Assembly (NCBI GenBank): GCA_020849855.1
Contig: JADZFO010000026.1
Coordinates: forward strand, 1-60,066
Direction: 5' to 3'
DNA: 60,066 nt
Source of the DNA: a bacterium
GTDB lineage: Bacteria > 4484-113 > JAFGCY01
The position numbers and the translations under genes were made by a program. The notes beneath the pieces were generated by a model. It was not told the origin of the DNA. It worked only from the letters and a program-made list of their open reading frames with translations, and did not search any database. Of this stretch, positions 19,890 through 27,505 are shown piece after piece; position 1 is the stretch's first letter; every line of letters starts with the position of its first letter.

Positions 19890-22493
19890 CTAGAGCTCGC
19901 ACTCCCACTTTTCGATTTGCGCTGACCTGTGCACCAGGCGGCCGTTGAGGTAGATGCGCCAGCCGGGTGTTTCCGCGCCCTTGCGGTCGCGGTTCAGGCA
20001 GAGGTCGAGGCGCTGGCCGTGGACGTGGCAGTTCAGCAGCAGCAGGTGCTTCAGGCCGAAGGGATAGGGGTCGATGAGCAGGCGCGGGCGGGCAGAGTAT
20101 CCGGGCAGGCTCTGGCTCCCTGCTGAGCCCGACGCGCCGCCCGTGGAACACTCTGCTGCATATGATATTCGTACTCCGCAGATATACTTTAACATCGGGT
20201 CTACCACGCTGGAGTGCATATAATCATCCACGCCGCGGTACTCGCAGGCTGTGCCATCCGCTGGCGAGTAGTGCTCCAAGCAGTTGGGCCGCGTCAGGTC
20301 CTTGTGGTGCAGCGGCGCTTTGGCCGCCGCGCTGCGCTCAAAGGCCGGGTCGGTGGCCTCCTGGCGTTTCTCGAAGTGCATCAGCTCGATCCAGCGCCGC
20401 AGGTAGGCTGCCAGCCGCGGGCGCCAGGTCTGCGGCTCCAGCGCCGCCAGCTTCGCCATCACCTCGACGATGTGGCCGTTGACCATCGGCCAGACCCGGC
20501 CGTTCCAGGGGCAGTTGGCGCGCTCAGCGCGCCAGCGCGGGTCGGCGCTGAAGAAGGGGTCGTCCGCGGGGACGGTCGGCGTCGGCCAGGCGGCGTCAAA
20601 GCTGCCGCCGGGCAGCAGATGCCGGCCGACCTGCAGCGCGACATCCTCCGGCGGGATATCGGTAAGCAGGGGGTAGAAACCGACGGCGGCCTTGTACTGC
20701 GAGCGCCGGCCGCTGGCGGCGTGAAAGTCGAAGAAGAAGCTCTCGCCAGGGTTCCACAGCTGACTGTTCACGGCCGCGGCGATCTGCGCGCAGAGCTTCG
20801 CCAGCCGGCCAGCACGCCGCCGGTCGCCGCGCTGCAGCGCGAGGTCCTGCAGCAGCTGCGCCAGGCGATAGACATAGACCGTCACGTCCACGCCCTTGAG
20901 GCGCAGGGCGTGCTCCCAGCCGTACATGTCGGCCTGGCTGTCGCCGTGGAAGTAACGGCTGGTGAACTCCTGGCCGGTCTCGTACTGGTCGCGGATGTCG
21001 TAAAGGCCGAGGCCTTCGCCGTCGCGCTGCTTGAGGTAAAAGTCCAGCAGGCGGCTCAGAGGCGCTTCGATGGCGGCGGCCCAGTGCGGGTCAGGATGAT
21101 GCAGCAAAAGCTCGGCGACCGCCGCGCCGACATCAGTGTGATAAAAGCCCTCGGCGTTGACGTGGTCAAGGTAGATATGCGCCGGGAAGTGCCCGGCTTT
21201 GGTCTGCTGCGCGATATGGTTCTCGAGGCAGCCGCGGGCCAGGGCCGGGTCGGCCAGCCACTTACACTCTGCTATATGGCACATTAGGCTATATGTGATG
21301 ACGGCGCGGAAGTAGGAGAGGCCCTCGGTGACGCCGGGGGCGACGTAGTTCCCGCCGGGCGGGACGGCGTTGAGGCGCAGGCCGTACCAGCGGTACCAGT
21401 AGTAGCGGGTCAGCATGGCGTCGGAGCATTCGAAGTGCGGGACCAGCGAGAGGAACTCGCGCCAGGCGGATGTTGGATGTAGGGGCGGGTCTTGACCCGC
21501 CTTTTGTGCAGGGGCAGACAGCGTCCGCCCGGACACAGACGGGGGGAGGGCAGCCCCAGGGCCCGCAGAAATGCGGGCCGTCGCCACGGGCCGCTTTTCA
21601 GCGGCCCCTACAAGAACAGTTGTGCTGATCCGTACCGGATTCCTCAGCGGAAATCCCACCCGCCAGTGCATCCCGGCATAGGTCACGGATCCGAGGACGT
21701 TCTCGGTCTGCGCTGCTGCTGACTGCTCCTCAGCATCGCGAGCGGCCCACTCCAGGCGCAGGCCGCCGCGGCGCGCATGCTTCAGGCCGTCCCAGAGCGG
21801 CGTATGGCTCAGCCTGGGCGTCAGGTTCGCGCCGTGGCTCGGCGTGATCTGCAGCGAGACCGGCTTCGGCGTCGCGCTCATCCGCACCCGCAGGGGATAG
21901 GCCGCCGCGCCGCGAGAATGCGCCCGCCCGGCGACGCGCTGGCTGTACTCGATCCAGTCCGGGCCGGCGGCGAAGTCGCTGTGGCTGTCGATCCTTTGCG
22001 CCGCATCCGTCGCCTTCCCTGTATTCGGTGGTGCAGCACTGCGCTGGCGCGCGGTCCAGGCCACGACATGCAACGTTGTCTCCGGCAGGCCAGCGAGAGT
22101 GTCAAAAGATAGCTCGCAGTGCAGAGTGGAATCCGGCCCGAGGCGGCGGACCTCGTTGACGAAGATCCGTACCCCACGCTGTTGCTTATACCCGAGTCCT
22201 TCATGTAGCACGAGATAGTATCTGGCCTCGATGCGGTCGGGGTACCAGTCCCAGTGGTGCAGGTAGGGCTTGACCTCGGTCAGCAGGCCCTGCTGCTCGA
22301 CGGCGAAGCCGAAGGCCAGCAGGCGCGGAACAGCCAGATCGCCATAGTGGCAGGCATCCCAGAAGCCGGGCGTGTCGAGCTCGGTCGGAAAGGGCGGCGC
22401 ATAAAGCAACATCCCGCCATTGCCGAGATACCACTTGTCCGGGCGACGGAGGAGGGCGAGGGGATCGAGGAGGTGGGAGGGCTTCACTGGCAT
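19890..22493 (-). CDS. Six-hairpin glycosidase-like protein
   Basis: An 867-residue protein without an obvious signal peptide, so probably cytoplasmic. An N-terminal beta-domain (YYLVLHEGLGYKQQRGVRIF) precedes helical (alpha/alpha)6-type sequence. NCPWNGRVWPMVNGHIVEVMA resembles the WNGxVWP motif of GH63/trehalase-like enzymes, and YYWYRWYGLRLNAVPPGG matches the neighbour's YYWYVWYVLRANRTAPG. Its ATG overlaps the stop of the upstream paralogue by 10 bases, so the two are coupled. Between residues about 290 and 340 a palindrome array (21479-21611) is read through as a low-complexity insert (AEKRPVATARISAGP ... GRTLSAPAQKAG). Catalytic residues were not assigned. Confidence 0.75.
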   Translation of the reverse strand: MPVKPSHLLDPLALLRRPDKWYLGNGGMLLYAPPFPTELDTPGFWDACHYGDLAVPRLLAFGFAVEQQGLLTEVKPYLHHWDWYPDRIEARYYLVLHEGLGYKQQRGVRIFVNEVRRLGPDSTLHCELSFDTLAGLPETTLHVVAWTARQRSAAPPNTGKATDAAQRIDSHSDFAAGPDWIEYSQRVAGRAHSRGAAAYPLRVRMSATPKPVSLQITPSHGANLTPRLSHTPLWDGLKHARRGGLRLEWAARDAEEQSAAAQTENVLGSVTYAGMHWRVGFPLRNPVRISTTVLVGAAEKRPVATARISAGPGAALPPSVSGRTLSAPAQKAGQDPPLHPTSAWREFLSLVPHFECSDAMLTRYYWYRWYGLRLNAVPPGGNYVAPGVTEGLSYFRAVITYSLMCHIAECKWLADPALARGCLENHIAQQTKAGHFPAHIYLDHVNAEGFYHTDVGAAVAELLLHHPDPHWAAAIEAPLSRLLDFYLKQRDGEGLGLYDIRDQYETGQEFTSRYFHGDSQADMYGWEHALRLKGVDVTVYVYRLAQLLQDLALQRGDRRRAGRLAKLCAQIAAAVNSQLWNPGESFFFDFHAASGRRSQYKAAVGFYPLLTDIPPEDVALQVGRHLLPGGSFDAAWPTPTVPADDPFFSADPRWRAERANCPWNGRVWPMVNGHIVEVMAKLAALEPQTWRPRLAAYLRRWIELMHFEKRQEATDPAFERSAAAKAPLHHKDLTRPNCLEHYSPADGTACEYRGVDDYMHSSVVDPMLKYICGVRISYAAECSTGGASGSAGSQSLPGYSARPRLLIDPYPFGLKHLLLLNCHVHGQRLDLCLNRDRKGAETPGWRIYLNGRLVHRSAQIEKWECEL
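21479..21611. repeat. Palindrome array read in frame within glycosidase-like gene
   Basis: Order: a TTGGATG heptamer remnant, GTAGGGGCGGGT-CTTG-ACCCGCC, CAGGGGCAGACAGCGTCCGCCC, a degenerate GGGGGGAGGGCAGCCCC, then the two-hairpin unit 21557-21611. The hairpins keep pairing although their inner stems differ. No frame break results in the 867-codon host. Confidence 0.85.
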
Positions 22494-25468
22494 TTCAGCT
22501 CAAACTCCCAGACAGTTGTCTTGAACTGGTCAGATGCTTCCCACTGATCTTGCTGAGTTCTAACAAGGTCTTCACCGTTAAGTCTTGCTCCTCTGATAGT
22601 GCCGAGTAAATCGAAATCCACCGCAAGGTTGCCTCTTTCATCAGCACCATTGTCAATAAACAATTGCCCTGGTTCACTCTCGATGCGAATGCTGATCGAC
22701 GGGCCATCACGTTGAATACTCATCGCAGAGACAGGGCCAGGCAGGTTGTTGATCTTTAGATAGGACATGTCGGGCGGTAATGCTGGTCGTATCCATGCAA
22801 AACCAAGCCCTGCCAAATACTCGATGATCAGATTGAGGATCATTGCCTGCCACGAGTAGTCAGGACATCCCATGCCGGTCCCCAGCTCAGGGTCATACAG
22901 CTCGAAGCTGCTAGGTACGTCATCGCGCAGGATCAGGTCACGTGTCTTTCGCCAAAGGAGGTGCGCTGCTGATCCCTCACCGTTCTCAAACAGACCGGCC
23001 ATGGCAAAGTAGTTCACTTGGAGCCATACAGGTCCATTCCAGCCCCAACCATGCGGCTTGTAATCTTGATCACAGGCAGCAAGAGTTGGTATTGGATACG
23101 GTCGGCCAAACATGAGTGGATCATGGAGTGCCTCCACGCATCTTTGTACGCACTCTTGCTTGGAGCCCATTAGCAGGGCATAAAACCCAGCCGCCGAAAT
23201 CTGCTTGCGTTCGCCACCACTGGACCAAGTTGCTTCCGACGGTGCGGGCATATTCAAATCGTGGTACCAGCGATTAGCTGAGTTCCAGTAGCTCTCGAGT
23301 GCTCGCCTGCTTCTATCGAGCCGGCTATCCAGTACTCCTTCTGTTTTCTCGTCTACCGCCTCACGTGATACTGAATGCCGCACCAGCCACAGCGAGTACC
23401 GATGCCACGCGCAATGTGTCTGAACGTCGAATGGCAGGTGGGGCACGGGATAGTGCCGTGTCGCATCGTCCCAGCCGCTCTCGTCACCGTGCCAGAGGAT
23501 GAAGCGGCCCTGCTCATCCGTTCTGCGTAGCCAAAGCCAGTCGTCAAACCTCTTGAGGTACTGATAGCACTCCTGAAGGAACTCACTTCCAAAGAGCTCG
23601 TCGTTCCAGACCTCCATCAGGCACTCGACCGCCGACGTAATCAGCGGCGTCTGCGTCTTCTCGTTATGGCTCATAGACAGCCGGAACTTGCCGACGTGAT
23701 CCATGTAGCTGAAGCTGGCCTCGAATGGGTGCGCGTCTTCCTTGTAGCCGCGCAGCTTTGGCGGCACATAGCTGGCGTAGCCGCCGCCAGTCGGGCTGCG
23801 GTAGCCCGGTACGTCTTCGTGGAAGCACATGCGGTACTGGCTGCCGCTGCAGACCGGGATGAAGCCATTGGGGAACTGCATCTGCAGCACCGCGCGGATG
23901 CTGTCCTTGGCGATGGACGGGTCCTTCAGCCAGCGCTCGCCAAGCACATGGAAGTAGGCGTCCCAGATCCAGGGGCCCCAGTACATGTACTTGCTCGGCG
24001 CGGTGAAGGGCGCCGTGATGTGCGCGCCGGGCGCCGTGCGGTTGGCGCGCAGGACATACCAGACGTAGTACCAGTAGCGCTCAAGCGGCTTGTCGCTGCA
24101 CTCGAGCTGCGGTACCTCGGAGTCCAGATACCTGCGCCAGCCTTGCTCTTCGCGGGCCAGCTCACGGTCGACAGCCTTGCTTGTCAGGCGATAGGGCCGG
24201 GCATGCTTCGCCTCCCATTCCAGCCGCTTCGCATCCCGCAGGTCGTCGCCGGGATCGTCGGTGTGGAAATCGGTCTGGATGACCAGGTCCTTGCTCTCAC
24301 CGGCTTCCAGCGTCAGCCGCGTGCTCATGTAGTACAGCGGCGCGCGGTGGGAGTAGTTCAGCGGCTCTGGATGGAGCGCGGGAGATTGTCCCGTATCCTG
24401 TGCAGGGGCGGACGGTGTCCGCCCGGCATTGTTTGCTGAGCTGCCGGGCGCACTCTGTGCGCCCCTACCGCGAGCAGGCGGGTCAGGACCCGCCCCTACA
24501 GGAGCGGTCGCAGTGGCGCTGCGGGATGATGAAGATACGGGACTCTGTCCCGCGCTCCATCTGCCCCCCACCTGGCCCAGGCGCAGGCGCAGGCTGCTTT
24601 CCGCGCCGTGGTCATGCCAGAGGGTGTGCAGCTCGGACTCGCTCTGGCAGAAGCCGCCGGCAGTCAATGGCTGGCTGAGCCAGACGCGCTGGATTGAATT
24701 CACCGCGGCGATCATCTTTCCGCTGCCGTCATCGGCCGGCTTCAGCAGGCCGTCATGCGGATGCGGCTGGCGCAGGGTGACCAGGCCGAGCCCGGGCTCG
24801 ATGCTGCACTGCACCAACGGTTCGTCAAAGCCCGGCGGACGGCCCTGGGCCAGCTCCTCGGCGGTCGAGCGCCGCATGTAGTCGAAGAAGGGCGATTGCT
24901 GGACCTGGCCGTGGAAGCAGAGGATGAGCTGGAGCGCGGGACTATGTCCCGTATCCTGTGTAGGGGCGGACAGCGTCCGCCCGGCACCCTGTGCAGACTT
25001 GCCGGGCGCACTCTGTGCGCCCCTACCTGTCGGGCGGGGACTCTGCCCCGCCCCTGCAAAGCCGGGCGAGTCAAGACGCGCCCCTACGGAAGATACGGGA
25101 CGCTGTCCCGCGCTCCATTCAAAGCGGAGCCGGCAGACGAGGCCGGTTTTTGTGCCATAGCGGTCTTCGTGGATGTCCACGCTGCGGCCATCCGGCAGCA
25201 GGGCGCGATAGCGCGCCTGGCAGTGGTTGGGGTGCCAGTTCGTGCTGAGCGTGCTGAGTGCCAGGGGCGTGTGCGGGTCTTCAGCGCAAAAGACGCTCAG
25301 CAGGGCCACCGCCGGGCGGTAGCAGGAATACAGGCTGCCGATGCGGTTCCAGAAGTTGGCGTGCCGCAGGCCCGGCCCGGGACCGTAGCCCAGCGTCACG
25401 CCGCCGGAGGCGCTGAGCGTGGTCTTGCGCTCATCGGCGATCAGCTCGTAGGGATGCGGGCGGGGCAC
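22484..25468 (-). CDS. GH63/trehalase-like six-hairpin glycosidase carrying two in-frame repeat insertions
   Basis: A 994-residue protein with no signal peptide. The catalytic-like domain (about 420-900) has WGPWIWDAYFHVLGERWL, MQFPNGFIPVCSGSQ, SGWDDATRHYPV and PHGWGWNGPVWLQVNYFAM. These resemble the conserved blocks of GH63/GH37-type alpha-glycosidases; the substrate is unknown. Two 190-bp composite palindromic elements (24371-24560 and 24929-25118) lie in the N-terminal beta-domain. Both are translated in the same frame as WSAGQ.PVSS ... GRGAQSAPG ... AGRT.SAP.QDTG.SPAL. The 3' third (22,490 to about 23,600) is much lower in GC than the rest. The GTG at 25468 follows TAGTAT by exactly 6 nt, so the gene is probably leaderless. 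It is first in a two-gene coupled unit. Confidence 0.75.
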   Translation of the reverse strand: MPRPHPYELIADERKTTLSASGGVTLGYGPGPGLRHANFWNRIGSLYSCYRPAVALLSVFCAEDPHTPLALSTLSTNWHPNHCQARYRALLPDGRSVDIHEDRYGTKTGLVCRLRFEWSAGQRPVSSVGARLDSPGFAGAGQSPRPTGRGAQSAPGKSAQGAGRTLSAPTQDTGHSPALQLILCFHGQVQQSPFFDYMRRSTAEELAQGRPPGFDEPLVQCSIEPGLGLVTLRQPHPHDGLLKPADDGSGKMIAAVNSIQRVWLSQPLTAGGFCQSESELHTLWHDHGAESSLRLRLGQVGGRWSAGQSPVSSSSRSATATAPVGAGPDPPARGRGAQSAPGSSANNAGRTPSAPAQDTGQSPALHPEPLNYSHRAPLYYMSTRLTLEAGESKDLVIQTDFHTDDPGDDLRDAKRLEWEAKHARPYRLTSKAVDRELAREEQGWRRYLDSEVPQLECSDKPLERYWYYVWYVLRANRTAPGAHITAPFTAPSKYMYWGPWIWDAYFHVLGERWLKDPSIAKDSIRAVLQMQFPNGFIPVCSGSQYRMCFHEDVPGYRSPTGGGYASYVPPKLRGYKEDAHPFEASFSYMDHVGKFRLSMSHNEKTQTPLITSAVECLMEVWNDELFGSEFLQECYQYLKRFDDWLWLRRTDEQGRFILWHGDESGWDDATRHYPVPHLPFDVQTHCAWHRYSLWLVRHSVSREAVDEKTEGVLDSRLDRSRRALESYWNSANRWYHDLNMPAPSEATWSSGGERKQISAAGFYALLMGSKQECVQRCVEALHDPLMFGRPYPIPTLAACDQDYKPHGWGWNGPVWLQVNYFAMAGLFENGEGSAAHLLWRKTRDLILRDDVPSSFELYDPELGTGMGCPDYSWQAMILNLIIEYLAGLGFAWIRPALPPDMSYLKINNLPGPVSAMSIQRDGPSISIRIESEPGQLFIDNGADERGNLAVDFDLLGTIRGARLNGEDLVRTQQDQWEASDQFKTTVWEFELKCQ
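24371..24560. repeat. 190-bp nested palindromic element, copy 1 (class B ends around class A core)
   Basis: The outer left arm ATGGAGCGCGGGAGATTGTC and the outer right arm GTCCCGCGCTCCAT enclose class A hairpins: GGGGCGGAC-GGT-GTCCGCCC, GGGCGCAC-TCT-GTGCGCCCCTAC and GCGGGTC-AG-GACCCGCCCCTAC. Inside the outer arms are mirrored CCCGTATCC and GATACGGGA boxes. It is entirely coding on the minus strand. Confidence 0.85.
24929..25118. repeat. 190-bp nested palindromic element, copy 2
   Basis: The same plan and the same length as copy 1. Outer arms are GGAGCGCGGGACTATGTCCC and GACGCTGTCCCGCGCTCCAT. Inside are GTAGGGGCGGAC-AGC-GTCCGCCC, GGGCGCAC-TCT-GTGCGCCCCTAC, GGGCGGGGA-CTC-TGCCCCGCCC and a decayed GGGCGAGTCAAGACGCGCCC hairpin ending in CCTAC. 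It is translated in the same frame as copy 1. Confidence 0.85.
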
Positions 25469-25478
25469 ACCGCAATAC

Positions 25479-25513
25479 TAATGGAGAATGGCTAAAGGCT
25501 AATGGTTAATGGC
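25479..25513. repeat. TAATGGC heptamer array, left member of inverted pair
   Basis: Five 7-bp units: TAATGGA, GAATGGC, TAAAGGC, TAATGGT, TAATGGC. The array begins in the promoter region of the glycosidase-like gene. The reverse complement of the same heptamer forms an array at 25629-25691. Confidence 0.8.
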
Positions 25514-25628
25514 AAGAAAAAACGCGGAAGTGAAATTGAGGGCTGTAGCTGGGAAGGTTCGAAGCGATTAATCCTGATTGCATTCTTTTTGCCCATGGTG
25601 CTCAGCAGTTGGCTTCCTGGCAATCATT

Positions 25629-25691
25629 CCAATCGCCAATCTCCAATCTCCATCAGCCATCAGCCATCAGCCATTAGCCATTAGCCATTCC
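25629..25691. repeat. CCATTAG/CCATCAG heptamer array, right member of inverted pair
   Basis: Nine units in strict 7-bp register: CCAATCG, CCAATCT twice, CCATCAG three times, CCATTAG twice, CCATTCC. It is the inverted complement of the array at 25479-25513. Together they bracket a 115-bp, lower-GC segment with no ORF. The TAA stop of the adjacent minus-strand gene lies in one unit. Confidence 0.85.
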
Positions 25692-26246
25692 AGACGGTGG
25701 GCTGGCCGGGGCGTCGCGGTCCATCTCGATCAGGAACTCGCTGCGGAACTTCTTCCAGAGGGCCTCGATCTCATGGCGGGCCGCCTCGCGGCGCTCATCT
25801 GTGACCTCGGCGCCGTGGCCCAGCTCGCGCACGACCCTGAAGATGTCCTTGAAGCTGTCATAGGGATAGATGCCGGCCTCGCCGTCCCGCTCGCTGTAGT
25901 TCTTGAAGAGCGCGCGGACGGATTCAATGGCCACACTGAGCTTGCTGAGCGTTGCCGCGTAATCGCTGTGGGCGGGCTCGTGCAGGTGCGTGTAGTCCTT
26001 TGCCGCCTGCTGGGCCTGGATAAGCTGGGCCCAGAGCGTCCGCAGCTCGCGGTTGAAGGAGGCGCGTTCCTGATAGCAGTAGCTCAGGTAGGCTACGGGG
26101 ATGGCAATGCCCAGCGGAATGAGGTCCTTGAAGGTCAGGTAGAAAGTGTCTGGCGCCCAGAGGCGCAAGCCGATGCCCAGCACCAGCAGGGCGGCGAAGA
26201 TCCACATCACGGACTTGACGATTTTCAGCAGTGTGCGGCGGGTCAT
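25674..26246 (-). CDS. Membrane protein, unknown, with cytoplasmic helical domain
   Basis: 190 residues with two N-terminal membrane segments (about 7-27, SVMWIFAALLVLGIGLRLWA, and about 40-60, DLIPLGIAIPVAYLSYCYQ). A charged, mostly helical region follows (ERASFNRELRTLWAQLIQAQ ... EALWKKFRSEFLIEMDRD). I do not recognise it. The start is the ATG at 26246 with GGAG 5 nt upstream. The C-terminus GMANG and the TAA stop are encoded by the heptamer array at 25629-25691, so the natural end may have been replaced by repeat sequence. The neighbour upstream is another membrane protein on the same strand, 24 bases away. Confidence 0.7.
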   Translation of the reverse strand: MTRRTLLKIVKSVMWIFAALLVLGIGLRLWAPDTFYLTFKDLIPLGIAIPVAYLSYCYQERASFNRELRTLWAQLIQAQQAAKDYTHLHEPAHSDYAATLSKLSVAIESVRALFKNYSERDGEAGIYPYDSFKDIFRVVRELGHGAEVTDERREAARHEIEALWKKFRSEFLIEMDRDAPASPPSGMANG

Positions 26247-26269
26247 GGGCTCTCCAGGGAGCACCCATT

Positions 26270-26830
26270 CTAAGGCTTCGAAGCCGCGGACACTGCCTTT
26301 TCCGTCGCAGCGGCCCCGGAGCGCTGCCGGTCGGCGGCCTCGTCCTCAAGGCGCTGCTCCTCGGTATAGCCATAGTGGCGGCTGGCGCAGTCCGGGCAGA
26401 GCGAGTGGCTCAGGCGCAGGCGGGAGTACTGCTGAAGGTACTGCTCGAAGGCAATCCACTCGTCGTCGATGGAAATGCTCTTGCAAAAGGAGCACATGTG
26501 CAGCAGACCTTCCAGGTAGCGCAGGCGGGCCAGGATCAGGCGGGTGGCCACCAGCAGGATGAACATGGTGGTCAGCAGCCAGAAGCTCTCAGCCGCGGCT
26601 TCGAGGAAGTTCGAATCCGTGGGCTCGCCGTAGATCAGCGCACGCACCGGGTCGTAATACTCCGAGACCCAGGAGGCGGCGACGAGAGAGCTGAAGCACA
26701 GGACGATCAGCAGGTAGATCTGGCGGCCGCTGTGCGGCAGGGCCGAAAAGGGGGTCAGCGGGCCGCAGATATGCGCGGGCCGTGGCGGCCTGCGCCGGCG
26801 AATTCCACTTCGGGCTGTGCTGGGCATCAT
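26270..26830 (-). CDS. Membrane protein with CxxC...CxxC signalling-type zinc-ribbon motif
   Basis: 186 residues. A basic N-terminus is followed by two membrane segments (IYLLIVLCFSSLVAASW, about 38-55, and SFWLLTTMFILLVATRLIL, about 82-100). The tail MCSFCKSISIDDEWIAFEQY ... LSHSLCPDCASRHYG matches the CSxCKxIR...HxxCPxC module found at the end of PAS and receiver proteins in many bacteria, where it may bind metal. A TATATT box exactly 6 nt before an ATG at 26844 starts a five-codon ORF (MRKAA) whose stop overlaps this gene's ATG as ATGATG. Translation may therefore be coupled to a leaderless mini-ORF. The alternative is that a frameshift separates the true start from the gene. Confidence 0.7.
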   Translation of the reverse strand: MMPSTARSGIRRRRPPRPAHICGPLTPFSALPHSGRQIYLLIVLCFSSLVAASWVSEYYDPVRALIYGEPTDSNFLEAAAESFWLLTTMFILLVATRLILARLRYLEGLLHMCSFCKSISIDDEWIAFEQYLQQYSRLRLSHSLCPDCASRHYGYTEEQRLEDEAADRQRSGAAATEKAVSAASKP

Positions 26831-26900
26831 GCAGCTTTGCGCATAGCGCTAATATATTCATCGTCCCCTGGGGCGCAGACTTGTGGGACATGGCGAGCCT

Positions 26901-27455
26901 ATGGCCAGAAAGCATGGCTATCTGAAGAAATTTCCGGCTGTGACCGGGTGGCGCGAATGGGTGACCCTGCCACGGCTGGGAATCGATGCCCTGCGGGCGA
27001 AGCTGGACACGGGGGCTGATACCTCGGCGCTGCATACGGCCGAGGCGAAGCCTTTTGTCCTGCAGGGCCAGCAGTATGTCCGCTTTGCGGTGCATCCGCG
27101 GCCTGAGGAGCCGGACTATACCGTGCTCTTCGAGGCCCCGCTGGTGGGCCAGCGCTGGGTGAAGAACTCCAGCGGCCAGGGCCACCTGCGGCCGGTGATC
27201 CGGACGCCGATGTGCCTTGGGGGGCTGTGCTGGCCGATTGAGCTGACTTTGACACGACGGGATACGATGAATTACGCAATGCTGCTGGGACGCCAGGCCC
27301 TGGCAGGGAATATTCTGGTGGACTCCAGCCGCAGTTATGTGGCGGGTTACCCGCTGCATCTGCCGGCGGACTGGAAGCCGCACCGCCGGCGCAGGCCGGT
27401 GGCGGCAGGGCTGCTTCGGGGAAAGGATGCCGGGCGCGTCGGCGCACGGCCTTAA
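26901..27455 (+). CDS. rimB: RimK-associated retropepsin-like protease (RimB/ATP-dependent zinc protease family)
   Basis: A 184-residue member of the Zn_protease/retropepsin-like family often found beside RimK. The active-site block is LDTGADTSALH (Asp-Thr-Gly), with strands VRFAVHPRPEE and YAMLLGRQALAG as the second half. In Pseudomonas, RimB has been described as a regulator that acts with RimK. Here it lies 50 bases upstream of rimK on the same strand, which supports the assignment. The start is uncertain: the ATG at 26901 gives MARKHGYLKKFPAVTGWREW and an in-frame GTG at 26883 adds six residues. Neither has a convincing ribosome site. The promoter region overlaps that of the divergent membrane protein. 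Confidence 0.85.
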   Translation: MARKHGYLKKFPAVTGWREWVTLPRLGIDALRAKLDTGADTSALHTAEAKPFVLQGQQYVRFAVHPRPEEPDYTVLFEAPLVGQRWVKNSSGQGHLRPVIRTPMCLGGLCWPIELTLTRRDTMNYAMLLGRQALAGNILVDSSRSYVAGYPLHLPADWKPHRRRRPVAAGLLRGKDAGRVGARP

Positions 27456-27505
27456 CAAAGCAGGGATATAAGAAGGGCGGAGGCTAAAGCTTGGAGGGTC
27501 GTCCA

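Noticed and set aside
25514..25628. tRNA-like GGTTCGAAG in the segment between heptamer arrays
   Set aside because: No acceptor stem, anticodon arm or D-loop can be folded around it.
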